From contig NZ_FQXD01000001.1 in NCBI RefSeq assembly GCF_900129865.1, positions 1 to 64,000 on the forward strand: a stretch of DNA of 64,000 nt. Direction: 5' to 3'. This DNA is from Virgibacillus chiguensis (GTDB lineage: Bacteria > Bacillota > Bacilli > Bacillales > Amphibacillaceae). The notes under the pieces were generated by a model. That model did no database searches and was not told where the DNA came from. It saw only the letters and a list, made by a program, of their open reading frames with translations. Position 1 is the first letter of the stretch. The number at the start of each line of letters is the position of its first letter. The translations under genes were made by a program, and so were the position numbers. Positions 1 through 6,974 of the stretch are shown here, one piece after another.

Positions 1-456
1 AAAGAGTTATATTCATGGGTCAAAAAGAGTGATGTTGGCAGTAAGTCGAACTCTTCTAGTAGCAAAAGCTCTACTAAATCCATAAAAGTTGGCAGCAAGG
101 TATACCTAAGCAAGGGAGCGAAAAAATATGTTACTGGTGAAAATATACCGTCTAGCATTAAAGGCAAAACCTACACTGTGCAGCAAGTAAAGGGAAATAG
201 GGTGCTGCTTAAAGAAATTTATTCGTGGGTATATAAATCAGATGTAGGTGGTTCTACCGCATCCAGCAAACCAAAATCAAAATCATTTTCTGTTGGCCAA
301 AAAGTAACGGTTAAAAAATCTGCAAGCAAATTTGCGACTGGCGAATCGATTGCTGACTTTGTTAAGGGTAACTCATACACGGTTAAACAGGTTAAATCAG
401 ATCGTTTGCTACTCGATGGTATTATGTCTTGGGTGCGTAAATCGGACGTTTATTGA
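1..456 (+). CDS. C-terminal part of a lysin/amidase-type wall-binding protein (5' end outside window)
   Basis: The reading frame is open from base 1, so the N-terminus and any catalytic domain lie upstream of the window. What remains is tandem SH3-like wall-binding repeats of about 55 residues. Two are nearly complete, and the end of a third starts the window. Each repeat ends in a motif like YSWVYKSDV and contains a TYTVQQVK-type strand. Serine/lysine-rich linkers separate them. The amidase at 4108-5397 has one copy of the same repeat, so both proteins probably bind the same wall polymer. The most likely parent is a phage endolysin or autolysin, but the catalytic class cannot be seen here. 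Confidence 0.75.
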   Translation, partial: KELYSWVKKSDVGSKSNSSSSKSSTKSIKVGSKVYLSKGAKKYVTGENIPSSIKGKTYTVQQVKGNRVLLKEIYSWVYKSDVGGSTASSKPKSKSFSVGQKVTVKKSASKFATGESIADFVKGNSYTVKQVKSDRLLLDGIMSWVRKSDVY

Positions 457-464
457 TTTAAAAA

Positions 465-488
465 GCCCCGTCCTTAGTTGGATGGGGC
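465..488 (+). terminator. Hairpin terminator after the partial lysin gene
   Basis: A 9-bp stem (GCCCCGTCC with GGATGGGGC) starts 8 bases after the stop codon. The T-run is weak on this strand and better on the opposite strand. Confidence 0.7.
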
Positions 489-578
489 TAAAAATATTCA
501 ACTTGATTAAGAATGTATGTTCTGTTATGATTTATTAAAGGAAATATATACTATAAAAAGCAGGAAAATAGTCCCTAT

Positions 579-1625
579 TTGTCGAAATTATACCTGAGCA
601 TCATAAGGAAAAAGACAAATAAAGGGTGGTATTTCTTGAGTTATAAAACAGTGCATTTTCACAAACTAAATTATTTAGAAAAGAAATTAGTAAGCGTACC
701 AGGGAAAGCAGATGAGTTGAAACGTAGTTATTTTTCAGAGAATAAACTGAGGTTGAAACTTGAAGATGTATTAAGCAAAGAATTATCAGAGGGTTGTCTA
801 ATTCTAGAGATGGGTAATAATCAAATCACTCTAGAAGTGTTGAGTAATACTAATGATTACATTTTTGCAAGGCTTGGCAAAATGCAGGACATTAAAACAG
901 TTCATCTTAGAGATAAAAAAACGTTACGTGCTTCACCTATACAAAAAGCAATAGATCAGGAAATAGAGATATTCACGTATTTAATTATTAATAAGTACAA
1001 TATGGTAGTTACTTATATAACCGAATTGGGTGCACCTCAGATTAAGAAAATAGAAAGAATAGCGAAAAGATATTTTTCCGAATCAGAGTATTTAGAAGTT
1101 GTTCCAATTCTTGTTCCAGATGCTTTAGAAGTATTAAAAAAGAAAAAGAAAATCAGTAAAATGGATTATAAAATAGCTTTACCAATTAATGATCTATTAG
1201 ATAAAGATCATTTAAATTTACCTGTGGATGACATTCTAAAATTAAGAGAGTTGAAATCGGCTACTATTGAAATAAGTATTACTGGAAAAAAAGATAAAAA
1301 TATAGTAGATGATATAAAGAATAATTTAAGTACGCTAGTTGAAAAAGTGAAAGGTAACAAGTTTGGAGACGTAAAACAATTAAGTTTTAATGCCAAGAAT
1401 GAAGGAGAATACACCCATAAATATAACATTTTTGACGAGATTTTTGTCCGTAAAACCAGGATGAATACAAAACAAATAGATAGAAAAATAGATGAATTAG
1501 ATTATAACGACGAGGATTACCATTATAAAGTTCAAGAAATCATCCATGAGGAAATAAAACAAAATTTACTTTCCGTCTATAAGGTAAATGAAGAAGACTT
1601 AGAAAATTATATAAAAGTTTCTTAA
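579..1625 (+). CDS. RexA-like phage-exclusion sensor candidate (348 aa)
   Basis: This is a soluble, Lys/Ile/Asn-rich protein with no signal peptide or membrane segment. From memory of the lambda RexA sequence, several blocks line up in order: a YIFARLG strand against FLFTKTN; an IFTYLIINKYNMVVTY strand pair against FLFVEGDTIGFART; a LEVVPIL strand against VQIEPLM; and a C-terminal KKDKNIVDDIKNNL helix followed by LSFNAKNEGE against the RexA FKRDIKKVAKDI and ISLRAKDEAGD. RexA is 279 aa and senses phage protein-DNA complexes, then activates the channel RexB. The next gene is a RexB-sized four-helix protein 18 bp downstream, so the pair looks like one unit. The start is TTG with a weak AGGAAA ribosome site. 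The gene sits in prophage-like DNA and is more AT-rich than the core genes. The homology is hand-aligned and remote; a known uncharacterised phage DUF is the alternative description. Confidence 0.55.
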   Translation: MSKLYLSIIRKKTNKGWYFLSYKTVHFHKLNYLEKKLVSVPGKADELKRSYFSENKLRLKLEDVLSKELSEGCLILEMGNNQITLEVLSNTNDYIFARLGKMQDIKTVHLRDKKTLRASPIQKAIDQEIEIFTYLIINKYNMVVTYITELGAPQIKKIERIAKRYFSESEYLEVVPILVPDALEVLKKKKKISKMDYKIALPINDLLDKDHLNLPVDDILKLRELKSATIEISITGKKDKNIVDDIKNNLSTLVEKVKGNKFGDVKQLSFNAKNEGEYTHKYNIFDEIFVRKTRMNTKQIDRKIDELDYNDEDYHYKVQEIIHEEIKQNLLSVYKVNEEDLENYIKVS

Positions 1626-1643
1626 AGTAAAGGGTGGTGTTAC

Positions 1644-2105
1644 TTGAATACTTTTATTCGTAGGAATAAGTTAAATGTTGCCTTACTCCTTAGTTGTTTA
1701 ATAACTTTTACAATTGTAATAAACAAGCAACTGTTAGCCCAAAATGAAATTTACAACAGTAATTTTGTTTCTGTTAATTCTATTTTTGCAGGTTTTTTGT
1801 TTACTAGTTTAGGGATAATAGTAGGTATATTAGATAAAGAAATTATCGTTTTTTTAGATAAACATGGCTATTTAGATAGTTATATTAACGGAATTATAAT
1901 CGGTCTAATAATGCATATTCTTTCAGCTGTTTTGGAACTTTTATTTAGTAATATAGAATTCACTGTTAGCCGTGATACTGATATTTTTATAAAAGAAATT
2001 GTGTTTTCGTTATTTTTGACAGGATTGGTATTTTTTATTAAGTCAACCTTTAATGTTCTTAAATTAATTAGGTTAATACGGAAATACAATAAAGGAGAAA
2101 TATAA
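1644..2105 (+). CDS. RexB-like four-helix membrane protein candidate (153 aa)
   Basis: Four hydrophobic segments lie at about residues 12-30, 44-63, 81-103 and 117-140, with a charged loop (DKEIIVFLDKHGYLD) after the second. Lambda RexB is 144 aa with four membrane helices. Its middle region, which has an AGT-like helix, then a charged loop with EYGY and a third helix containing FVELGALFF, parallels AGFLFTSLGIIVG, then HGYLDSY and ILSAVLELLF here. RexB acts as an ion channel that depolarises the infected cell. The start is TTG with GGTGGTG upstream as a modest ribosome site, 18 bp after the RexA-like stop, and a strong terminator follows. Any four-helix immunity or holin-like protein could mimic this layout, so the assignment depends on the pairing. 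Confidence 0.5.
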   Translation: MNTFIRRNKLNVALLLSCLITFTIVINKQLLAQNEIYNSNFVSVNSIFAGFLFTSLGIIVGILDKEIIVFLDKHGYLDSYINGIIIGLIMHILSAVLELLFSNIEFTVSRDTDIFIKEIVFSLFLTGLVFFIKSTFNVLKLIRLIRKYNKGEI

Positions 2106-2142
2106 TTTTCAACTTTCACTGCAAGTTTTTTCCCACAACAAA

Positions 2143-2193
2143 CCACCTCCTGTAACCATAATCGAAATGAGTTACGGGTAGGTGGCATTTTTT
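2143..2193 (+). terminator. Rho-independent terminator of the RexAB-like pair
   Basis: A 14-15 bp imperfect stem (CCACCTCCTGTAAC with GTTACGGGTAGGTGG) is followed by CATTTTTTG. It closes the two-gene unit. Confidence 0.85.
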
Positions 2194-2306
2194 GTTAGAC
2201 TAAAAGCTTTTAATTGTTATAATTAGGGAAAAAGGGGAAGGGGGATTTACACACTTGACTGGTTATATTTTTAATGAATATAAAATCAAATATAGGAGGA
2301 AATCAA

Positions 2307-3254
2307 TTGGCCAAGAAAAAGTATTATGATGAACATGGAAATCAAATTCGTTCAAAACCACCAAAACGAATTTATCAAAAATGGTGGGTTTGGTTAATGG
2401 TGGTTGTTGTGGTGTCTGTTGGAATCGCTGTTCTTGGTAGAGAAGAAAACATAGAAAAACCAGTATCAACAGGAATTTCGAAAACTGAGAAAGAAGATAA
2501 AGAGACAAATGCAGCTGATCCGGAGGAAGAGGGAATGAGTGAAGAATTAACTTATACATATGAAGATTTTAAAGGAACATATGCATTATTTGAAGGAGAG
2601 CCGTACAACTCTCCTATAGGGTTAGATATAAGGGTGATTGGAGACGATTCCTATAGAAGTTTTAATCTTTGGGATGTAGGTATGGCTTCTACCATTCTTG
2701 ATAAAACAATAGAAGAAAATATTTTAACGCTTCACAGCGAAAGTGAAACAGAACAATTCGAGCTACGTTATGAAGGTGATAAAAAAATTATGCATTCAAT
2801 TACAAATGGACAATCATTTTATTCTATGTCTAGTCAGGATTTACAAACTCACTATAATCAATCAGAAATTGATTATGCACGAATTATTTTGACAATAAAT
2901 GGTGAACCAAGTTTAGATCAATGGCTTGTGTGGGAAGATCCTGTTGTTAAGATAAATCATAGTTCAGCTGATGATCCAGTCTTTCAGATTGCTGATGATA
3001 TTGTTTATCCAGATGACGTAACTCATTTATCTAGCACTATAATGGATTCTAATTACATTAGCTATACAGCCAATGGCGACGGATATATCACGATTTATCC
3101 TAATCCATCCCATTCTCGAGCTAAACAATCCGAAGAAGAAAATCGTCAACTTGCTCAAGAAGTTTTAGATAATGCTTATACAATATATGTAGAGCCGTTC
3201 GACCCCTACACTGTGGCAGATTTTATTGGACGTGTTGAATTTGTATATGAATAA
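2307..3254 (+). CDS. Membrane-anchored protein of unknown function
   Basis: The start chosen is TTG at 2307, because AGGAGG lies 7 bases upstream. An ATG 11 codons earlier has no ribosome site. The N-terminus has the pattern KKYYDEHGNQIR-KPPKR followed by one membrane helix (about residues 27-45), seen in many Gram-positive surface proteins with a short cytoplasmic tail. A Glu/Lys-rich linker follows, then an extracytoplasmic domain of about 230 residues predicted to be mostly beta strand. No catalytic motif is recognisable. It is separated by terminators from the RexAB-like pair before it and from the debris after it, so it is probably an independent cargo gene. Confidence 0.65.
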   Translation: MAKKKYYDEHGNQIRSKPPKRIYQKWWVWLMVVVVVSVGIAVLGREENIEKPVSTGISKTEKEDKETNAADPEEEGMSEELTYTYEDFKGTYALFEGEPYNSPIGLDIRVIGDDSYRSFNLWDVGMASTILDKTIEENILTLHSESETEQFELRYEGDKKIMHSITNGQSFYSMSSQDLQTHYNQSEIDYARIILTINGEPSLDQWLVWEDPVVKINHSSADDPVFQIADDIVYPDDVTHLSSTIMDSNYISYTANGDGYITIYPNPSHSRAKQSEEENRQLAQEVLDNAYTIYVEPFDPYTVADFIGRVEFVYE

Positions 3255-3264
3255 TAATGGGATT

Positions 3265-3298
3265 GAGTAGGACGTTTAAAATCGCCCTACTTTTTTCT
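3265..3298 (+). terminator. Terminator after the membrane-anchored protein
   Basis: GTAGGACG pairs with CGCCCTAC across a short loop, followed by TTTTTTCTTTT. Confidence 0.8.
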
Positions 3299-3329
3299 TT
3301 TTAATTCTTCCCAAACAAAGTAAAAAAAA

Positions 3330-3467
3330 GAGTACATACAAGGGTTTATCATTGAAAAACCAGATGTAAATGAATTGAGGTTAATTTTTGATTTAGTCGA
3401 TGAAAAAGATCCCTCTAGTTTTGATTATTTAGCTGAAGAATTAAATTATAATTTAACTTTTGAATGA
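3330..3467 (+). pseudogene. Short remnant reading frame without a start codon
   Basis: A 45-codon open stretch with protein-like composition (it contains EKPDVNELRL and DYLAEELNYN) runs between two stops with no ATG, GTG or TTG in a useful place, and a strong terminator follows it. It looks like the C-terminal end of a lost gene, probably phage-derived. I do not recognise the family. Confidence 0.35.
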
Positions 3468-3473
3468 TGTAAA

Positions 3474-3499
3474 AAAGCCTGCAATTGGCAGGCTTTAAT
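3474..3499. terminator. Bidirectional hairpin terminator
   Basis: A 9-bp perfect stem, AAAGCCTGC with GCAGGCTTT, closes the remnant frame. Confidence 0.75.
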
Positions 3500-3510
3500 C
3501 TTAATATAAA

Positions 3511-3540
3511 CACCCACGAATGCACCCACGAAACACCCAC
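3511..3540. repeat. Triple direct repeat CACCCAC
   Basis: CACCCAC occurs three times in 30 bases, at 3511, 3523 and 3534. Clusters like this are found at phage integrase arm sites or at the 3' end of integrase genes. No integrase is present here, so this may be a leftover attachment region. Confidence 0.3.
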
Positions 3541-3705
3541 AAAAAAATGAAAAAGTATGATAATCGTTGAAAGAGAATTTTCATAAAAACCTGTTAAAAC
3601 CTATTTATTGAAACAGTATGAATTAGTAATAAAGCAAGGGGCTGATTTAAAACACAAGTACACCCGTGGGAAAGAGAGCAATATATAAGAACTTATTAAT
3701 AGCGG

Positions 3706-3739
3706 AAGCCCCTGACACTATTGGTGTCGAGGGCTTTTG
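3706..3739 (+). terminator. Hairpin terminator in the prophage-edge gap
   Basis: AAGCCC and GACAC pair with GTGTC and GGGCTT, followed by TTGTTTTG. No intact gene precedes it. It may be the surviving terminator of a host gene next to an old insertion point. Confidence 0.5.
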
Positions 3740-3810
3740 TTTTGGTAATTCAAATCATAGTTTGTTGGTTTCTCGGTAAACACCCAGAGATTATCCGGAA
3801 AAATAGTCGC

Positions 3811-4062
3811 TCATATCTTATTGTTTATTTTATTAAATATGTGCACATTTTTAATAGTTATTGAGTTAACTTTTAAAGCCTGAGCTGAATTTTTTTGTTC
3901 AAGTTTAGTACGAACGACTAGTCCAATCGTGCATGTCTTTTTTTCATTTGATATATCAAAGGGAATTCTAAGTTGGCGGAATTGTTCATAAGGTTTATTA
4001 GCGATAACGACAATGGTGTTAAATTTATGGACATCAGAGAAAGAATAACCCCTTAGAAAAGA
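3811..4062 (-). pseudogene. Gene fragment on the minus strand, family not recognised
   Basis: An 83-codon open frame has convincing protein character (it contains YSFSDVHKF, NKPYEQFRQLRIPFD and CTIGLVVRTKLEQ) but begins directly after an in-frame stop and has no start codon or ribosome site. It therefore reads as the C-terminal part of a gene whose 5' portion has been lost or replaced. I do not recognise the family. Confidence 0.45.
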
Positions 4063-4107
4063 TCAATAGACTATGCAAATATTTAAAGAGTAAGGGAGGT
4101 AAATAAC

Positions 4108-5397
4108 ATGCAGAAGCTTAAAGATAAGTATTTGCTAGAACGTCGTTACCTTACAAATAAAAATGCCCGCCCGCAAATTAAGAATCTAGGTGTAAGTTTT
4201 TTAGTTGCTCATGAAACAGCGAATAATAATGCAGATGCAGATGCACATTATCATTACTTTCAAAATATTGACCCCAACATATCTGCTCATACGTTTATTG
4301 ATGACAATAAGATATTAGAGATTATTCCTTTAGATGAAAAAGCTTGGCATGTACGCTATGATGTACCAAGAGATAACCAAATGTTTGGCGATGATGCCAA
4401 CGATATTGCGATTGGTATAGAGCTTTGTCGTACTGGAAACTTTGATAAAGCATACGATCGTTATGTTTGGTATCATGCTTATCTTTGTAAAAAATATGAG
4501 TTGAATCCAAAAAAGGACATTGTTGCGCATTCAACGCTTGACCCTAGCCGCAGGAGTGACCCACAAAGTTGGCTAGAACCAAATCGTGTAAGTTGGGCAG
4601 AATTTATAGCTGATGTTTATAATTACTATCTTCATTGGGAGGATGAAATTGAGTTAGAGCCCAAGCCATCCAAGCCGGCAAAACCAGAAGGTGTTAGAGC
4701 TATAGAAACGGATTTAACAGGAGCTCGTATAAAAAATGTTTACAGTGAAAATGTAAATTACTATGACACTCCAAGGTGGAATAACCCATCTGGCACTTTT
4801 AAACCTGGTCATGGTTGGATAATTGTTGATAAATACCTTGTTCATGGATCACCTATGTATCAAGTGAAAAATAGTAAGGGTGATAAATATTTTATTACGG
4901 CACACCCAAAATTTGTGCAAGTTGTTGGCAGTATGTCTAATGAGTCCGGCCAACGTATTAACCAAACAATGGAAGCTGGTGACAAGGTATATCTTCGTAA
5001 TACAGCTAAGAGATATTACACAGGCCAGACCATACCGTCAAAGTATAAAGGAAAGAGGTATACTGTGCAACAGGCGGAGCCAAACAAAGTACTCCTTCAA
5101 GAACTTTACTCTTGGGTGTACAAAAGAGATTTACAAGGGTATTATAATGAATCAATGGATACACTTGCTAGCTTTATTGATAAACGAGTAGAATCTATTC
5201 ACAATGGTAGGCTTCGTTTTTATAAACAACCTTCTTGGTCGGATAAACATGTTGTTGGCCATCTAGAAAAAGGAGATGGTTTTCCAACCATCATAAACAA
5301 ATTAAAAGTTGGTAATGGCTACCAGTATAAGGTTAAAAATAGCAAAGGCGTAATTTATTATGTTACAGCAAGTAATAAATACGTTAGAGTAGAATAG
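4108..5397 (+). CDS. N-acetylmuramoyl-L-alanine amidase (phage-type lysin)
   Basis: Residues about 1-175 form an Amidase_2 / T7-lysozyme-like domain: the first zinc-ligand His lies in VAHETANN, followed by AHTFIDD, and the second His and metal-site residues lie in IVAHSTLDPSRRSDP. It cleaves the bond between muramic acid and L-alanine. Three SH3-like wall-binding modules follow, at about 205-275, 290-345 and 355-429. The middle one is the same repeat type as in the partial gene at the window start. There is no signal peptide, so export would need a holin or another route, and none is encoded nearby. The start ATG has AGGGAGGT 10 bases upstream. The gene is probably a prophage lysin or a domesticated copy. 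Confidence 0.9.
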   Translation: MQKLKDKYLLERRYLTNKNARPQIKNLGVSFLVAHETANNNADADAHYHYFQNIDPNISAHTFIDDNKILEIIPLDEKAWHVRYDVPRDNQMFGDDANDIAIGIELCRTGNFDKAYDRYVWYHAYLCKKYELNPKKDIVAHSTLDPSRRSDPQSWLEPNRVSWAEFIADVYNYYLHWEDEIELEPKPSKPAKPEGVRAIETDLTGARIKNVYSENVNYYDTPRWNNPSGTFKPGHGWIIVDKYLVHGSPMYQVKNSKGDKYFITAHPKFVQVVGSMSNESGQRINQTMEAGDKVYLRNTAKRYYTGQTIPSKYKGKRYTVQQAEPNKVLLQELYSWVYKRDLQGYYNESMDTLASFIDKRVESIHNGRLRFYKQPSWSDKHVVGHLEKGDGFPTIINKLKVGNGYQYKVKNSKGVIYYVTASNKYVRVE

Positions 5398-5424
5398 TAT
5401 ACGAAGTACTCGTGTCGATAATAA

Positions 5425-5456
5425 CCCAACTGTTAAAATAAATTCTAACAGTTGGG
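5425..5456 (+). terminator. Terminator after the amidase
   Basis: An 11-bp perfect stem, CCCAACTGTTA with TAACAGTTGGG, with a T-run a few bases further on (ACTTTTTG). Confidence 0.75.
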
Positions 5457-5985
5457 CAGTACTTTTTGCATGATAGAATATCGCTATAACTTAGATATTC
5501 CTAGGAGACTAACAAGTTTATCAAGGATGGTGGAAGGGCTTTCTTGTAAAATATATCTCTCTTTCAAAATGTAGTTTTTTGCTTGTCTAGAGTATGTACG
5601 CTTGCGCTTAAAGCGTGCTTATCTATACATGTGCATAAATATTACAACTTAGCATGTTGACCTATACTCGCATGAATTGGGTAGCCAAAAGCTAGCTACT
5701 ACAAGGGCCGGCTGATTATAATTTATAATGGGGATAAAATGCGTACAATAAATGATCGTTTTTGTACATATTTAAAAATAGCATTTATAGTAGCAGAACA
5801 AAAATAGATTATGCACGTTTAGATTGGATTGAATCAAAAAATAGTTAGTTAGGCTACGATGGTAAGTACATAAGTGATTTTTGTAGTAATTATTTTATGT
5901 AATGAAACAACGCTTTATTTTAATGCTCTTTTTACGATAAGGTGTAAAACGAGAAAATTTATTAATTTTATCATATTATAGAAAT
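5457..5985. other. Non-coding stretch, no gene seen
   Basis: All six frames are broken by stops and no strong ribosome site is followed by an open frame. The region is AT-rich and may be decayed phage or intergenic DNA. I see nothing specific in it. Confidence 0.6.
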
Positions 5986-6001
5986 AAAGGAGGTGTAAGG
6001 A

Positions 6002-6241
6002 GTGAAAAAATATACAATCACGTTTCATATGACAGATGGTACTGAAATTGTTACAGAGGAAGAGCGAGAAAGTAAAAAAGATTTTTTCTTTAGTTTAAAG
6101 CGCTATGATTCTAATTGGTACAAAAGTAAAAATACAATAATAAATTTAGACAATGTAAACAGCATTATCCTGAAAGAGCAATCAGATGGAATGCTGAAAA
6201 CTGGTAATGAAGAAAAAGAATTACGAAATGTTGTATGGTGA
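6002..6241 (+). CDS. Small hypothetical protein (79 aa)
   Basis: A GTG start is preceded by AAAGGAGGTGTAAGGA, a near-perfect ribosome site, so translation is likely. The protein has no membrane segment. It looks like a small beta-rich fold: a TITFHMTDGTEIV hairpin, a charged helix, then a TIINLDNVNSIIL strand. This pattern is common in small phage or plasmid accessory proteins. It stands alone with its own terminator. Function unknown. Confidence 0.6.
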   Translation: MKKYTITFHMTDGTEIVTEEERESKKDFFFSLKRYDSNWYKSKNTIINLDNVNSIILKEQSDGMLKTGNEEKELRNVVW

Positions 6242-6268
6242 CGAAGCATATCAGTGCTTCGTTTCTTT
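6241..6268 (+). terminator. Terminator overlapping the stop of the 79-aa gene
   Basis: ACGAAGCA pairs with TGCTTCGT, followed by TTCTTTGTTT. The stem begins within the stop codon. Confidence 0.75.
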
Positions 6269-6512
6269 GTTTCATAAAGTCTTAATGGGGGTTTACATTA
6301 CTCCTTTAAACTTGTCGTTGCCTATTTTACCTAACGAAACTGCTTGAAAAAATCAAACTCATCAACAATGGTATGTCAACAACTTCTTCTATTATCCATT
6401 ATTTTATATAAAACGGAATGAGCTAAGGTGCATAAAATGAGATTGCGATATTTAACTACAACCTATCAACAATTTACTTAATGCTCCCCACAGCAATAAT
6501 TGCCTATTTCTT

Positions 6513-6599
6513 TTAAAAAACGTGGGTGACTGTGTGAAATTCGTCAAGGTATACATATTCAGTTTGATTCAGTTTTACATTGCACACTCCACAGTGCAT
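6513..6599 (-). CDS. Very small Cys-containing ORF (28 aa), possibly a truncated zinc-finger protein
   Basis: The start ATG has AAAAGGAG 7 bases upstream. The peptide begins with a CxxC knuckle (MHCGVC) and continues through EYVYLDEFHTVTHVF. After the stop, a shifted frame reads KEIGNYCCGEH, which would supply further metal ligands. This suggests a small zinc-binding protein shortened by a frameshift. Low confidence because of its size. Confidence 0.35.
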   Translation of the reverse strand: MHCGVCNVKLNQTEYVYLDEFHTVTHVF

Positions 6600-6664
6600 A
6601 TTATCGCTCCTTTTAATATTGATTCGACAGTAAGCATTAATTTCCTTTCTGCTAATAAAACAAA

Positions 6665-6690
6665 AAGAGAAGGCATAAAAATCTTCTCTT
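6665..6690. terminator. Hairpin, possible terminator
   Basis: A perfect AAGAGAAG/CTTCTCTT stem lies in the gap between the small minus-strand ORF and the catalase fragment. It could end transcription in either direction. Confidence 0.4.
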
Positions 6691-6754
6691 AAAATAAAAG
6701 ATAGCCTTCTTCAAAAGAGGGCGGCACCCACTTATTTGGTAGGAGCTATTTGTT

Positions 6755-6901
6755 ATGTCTTTAAAAGCAAAAGGAGATCCTATTGCCAATTTGTATGAAG
6801 ATATTGCTGCGGAAGAAAAGGCGCGGACGATATACCAATGGATTATTGATCTGTCAAGAAAACAGATTCGAGTGAACTACAGATTTCTGTGTATCCAGTA
6901 G
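6755..6901 (+). pseudogene. Fragment of a manganese catalase (CotJC/YjqC type)
   Basis: The 48-codon frame starts SLKAKGDPIANLYEDIAAEE and continues KARTIYQWIIDLS. This matches the conserved internal segment of Mn-containing catalases, with the Glu-Glu metal-ligand region. After IDLS the sequence departs from the family and stops early. The ferritin-like N-terminal helices and the downstream REREIVH block are missing, so the protein cannot be active. Confidence 0.75.
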
Positions 6902-6904
6902 GTA

Positions 6905-6935
6905 TTGACTCTGGAATCGTTCCATAGTTTATACT
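6905..6935 (+). promoter_or_regulatory. Sigma-A promoter for the disulfide oxidoreductase gene
   Basis: TTGACT at 6905 and TATACT at 6930 with 19 bp between them; TTTATA at 6928 gives a 17-bp alternative. It is about 40 bp from the start codon. Confidence 0.55.
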
Positions 6936-6974
6936 TACAAACATAGTAACTATAGATAAAGGAGTAGTTGTACA

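Noticed and set aside
3481-3560. Possible integrase C-terminus on the minus strand around the CACCCAC repeats
   Set aside because: One frame reads GCFVGAFVGVYIKIK, but no integrase body or tyrosine motif continues from it, so it is reported only as a repeat.
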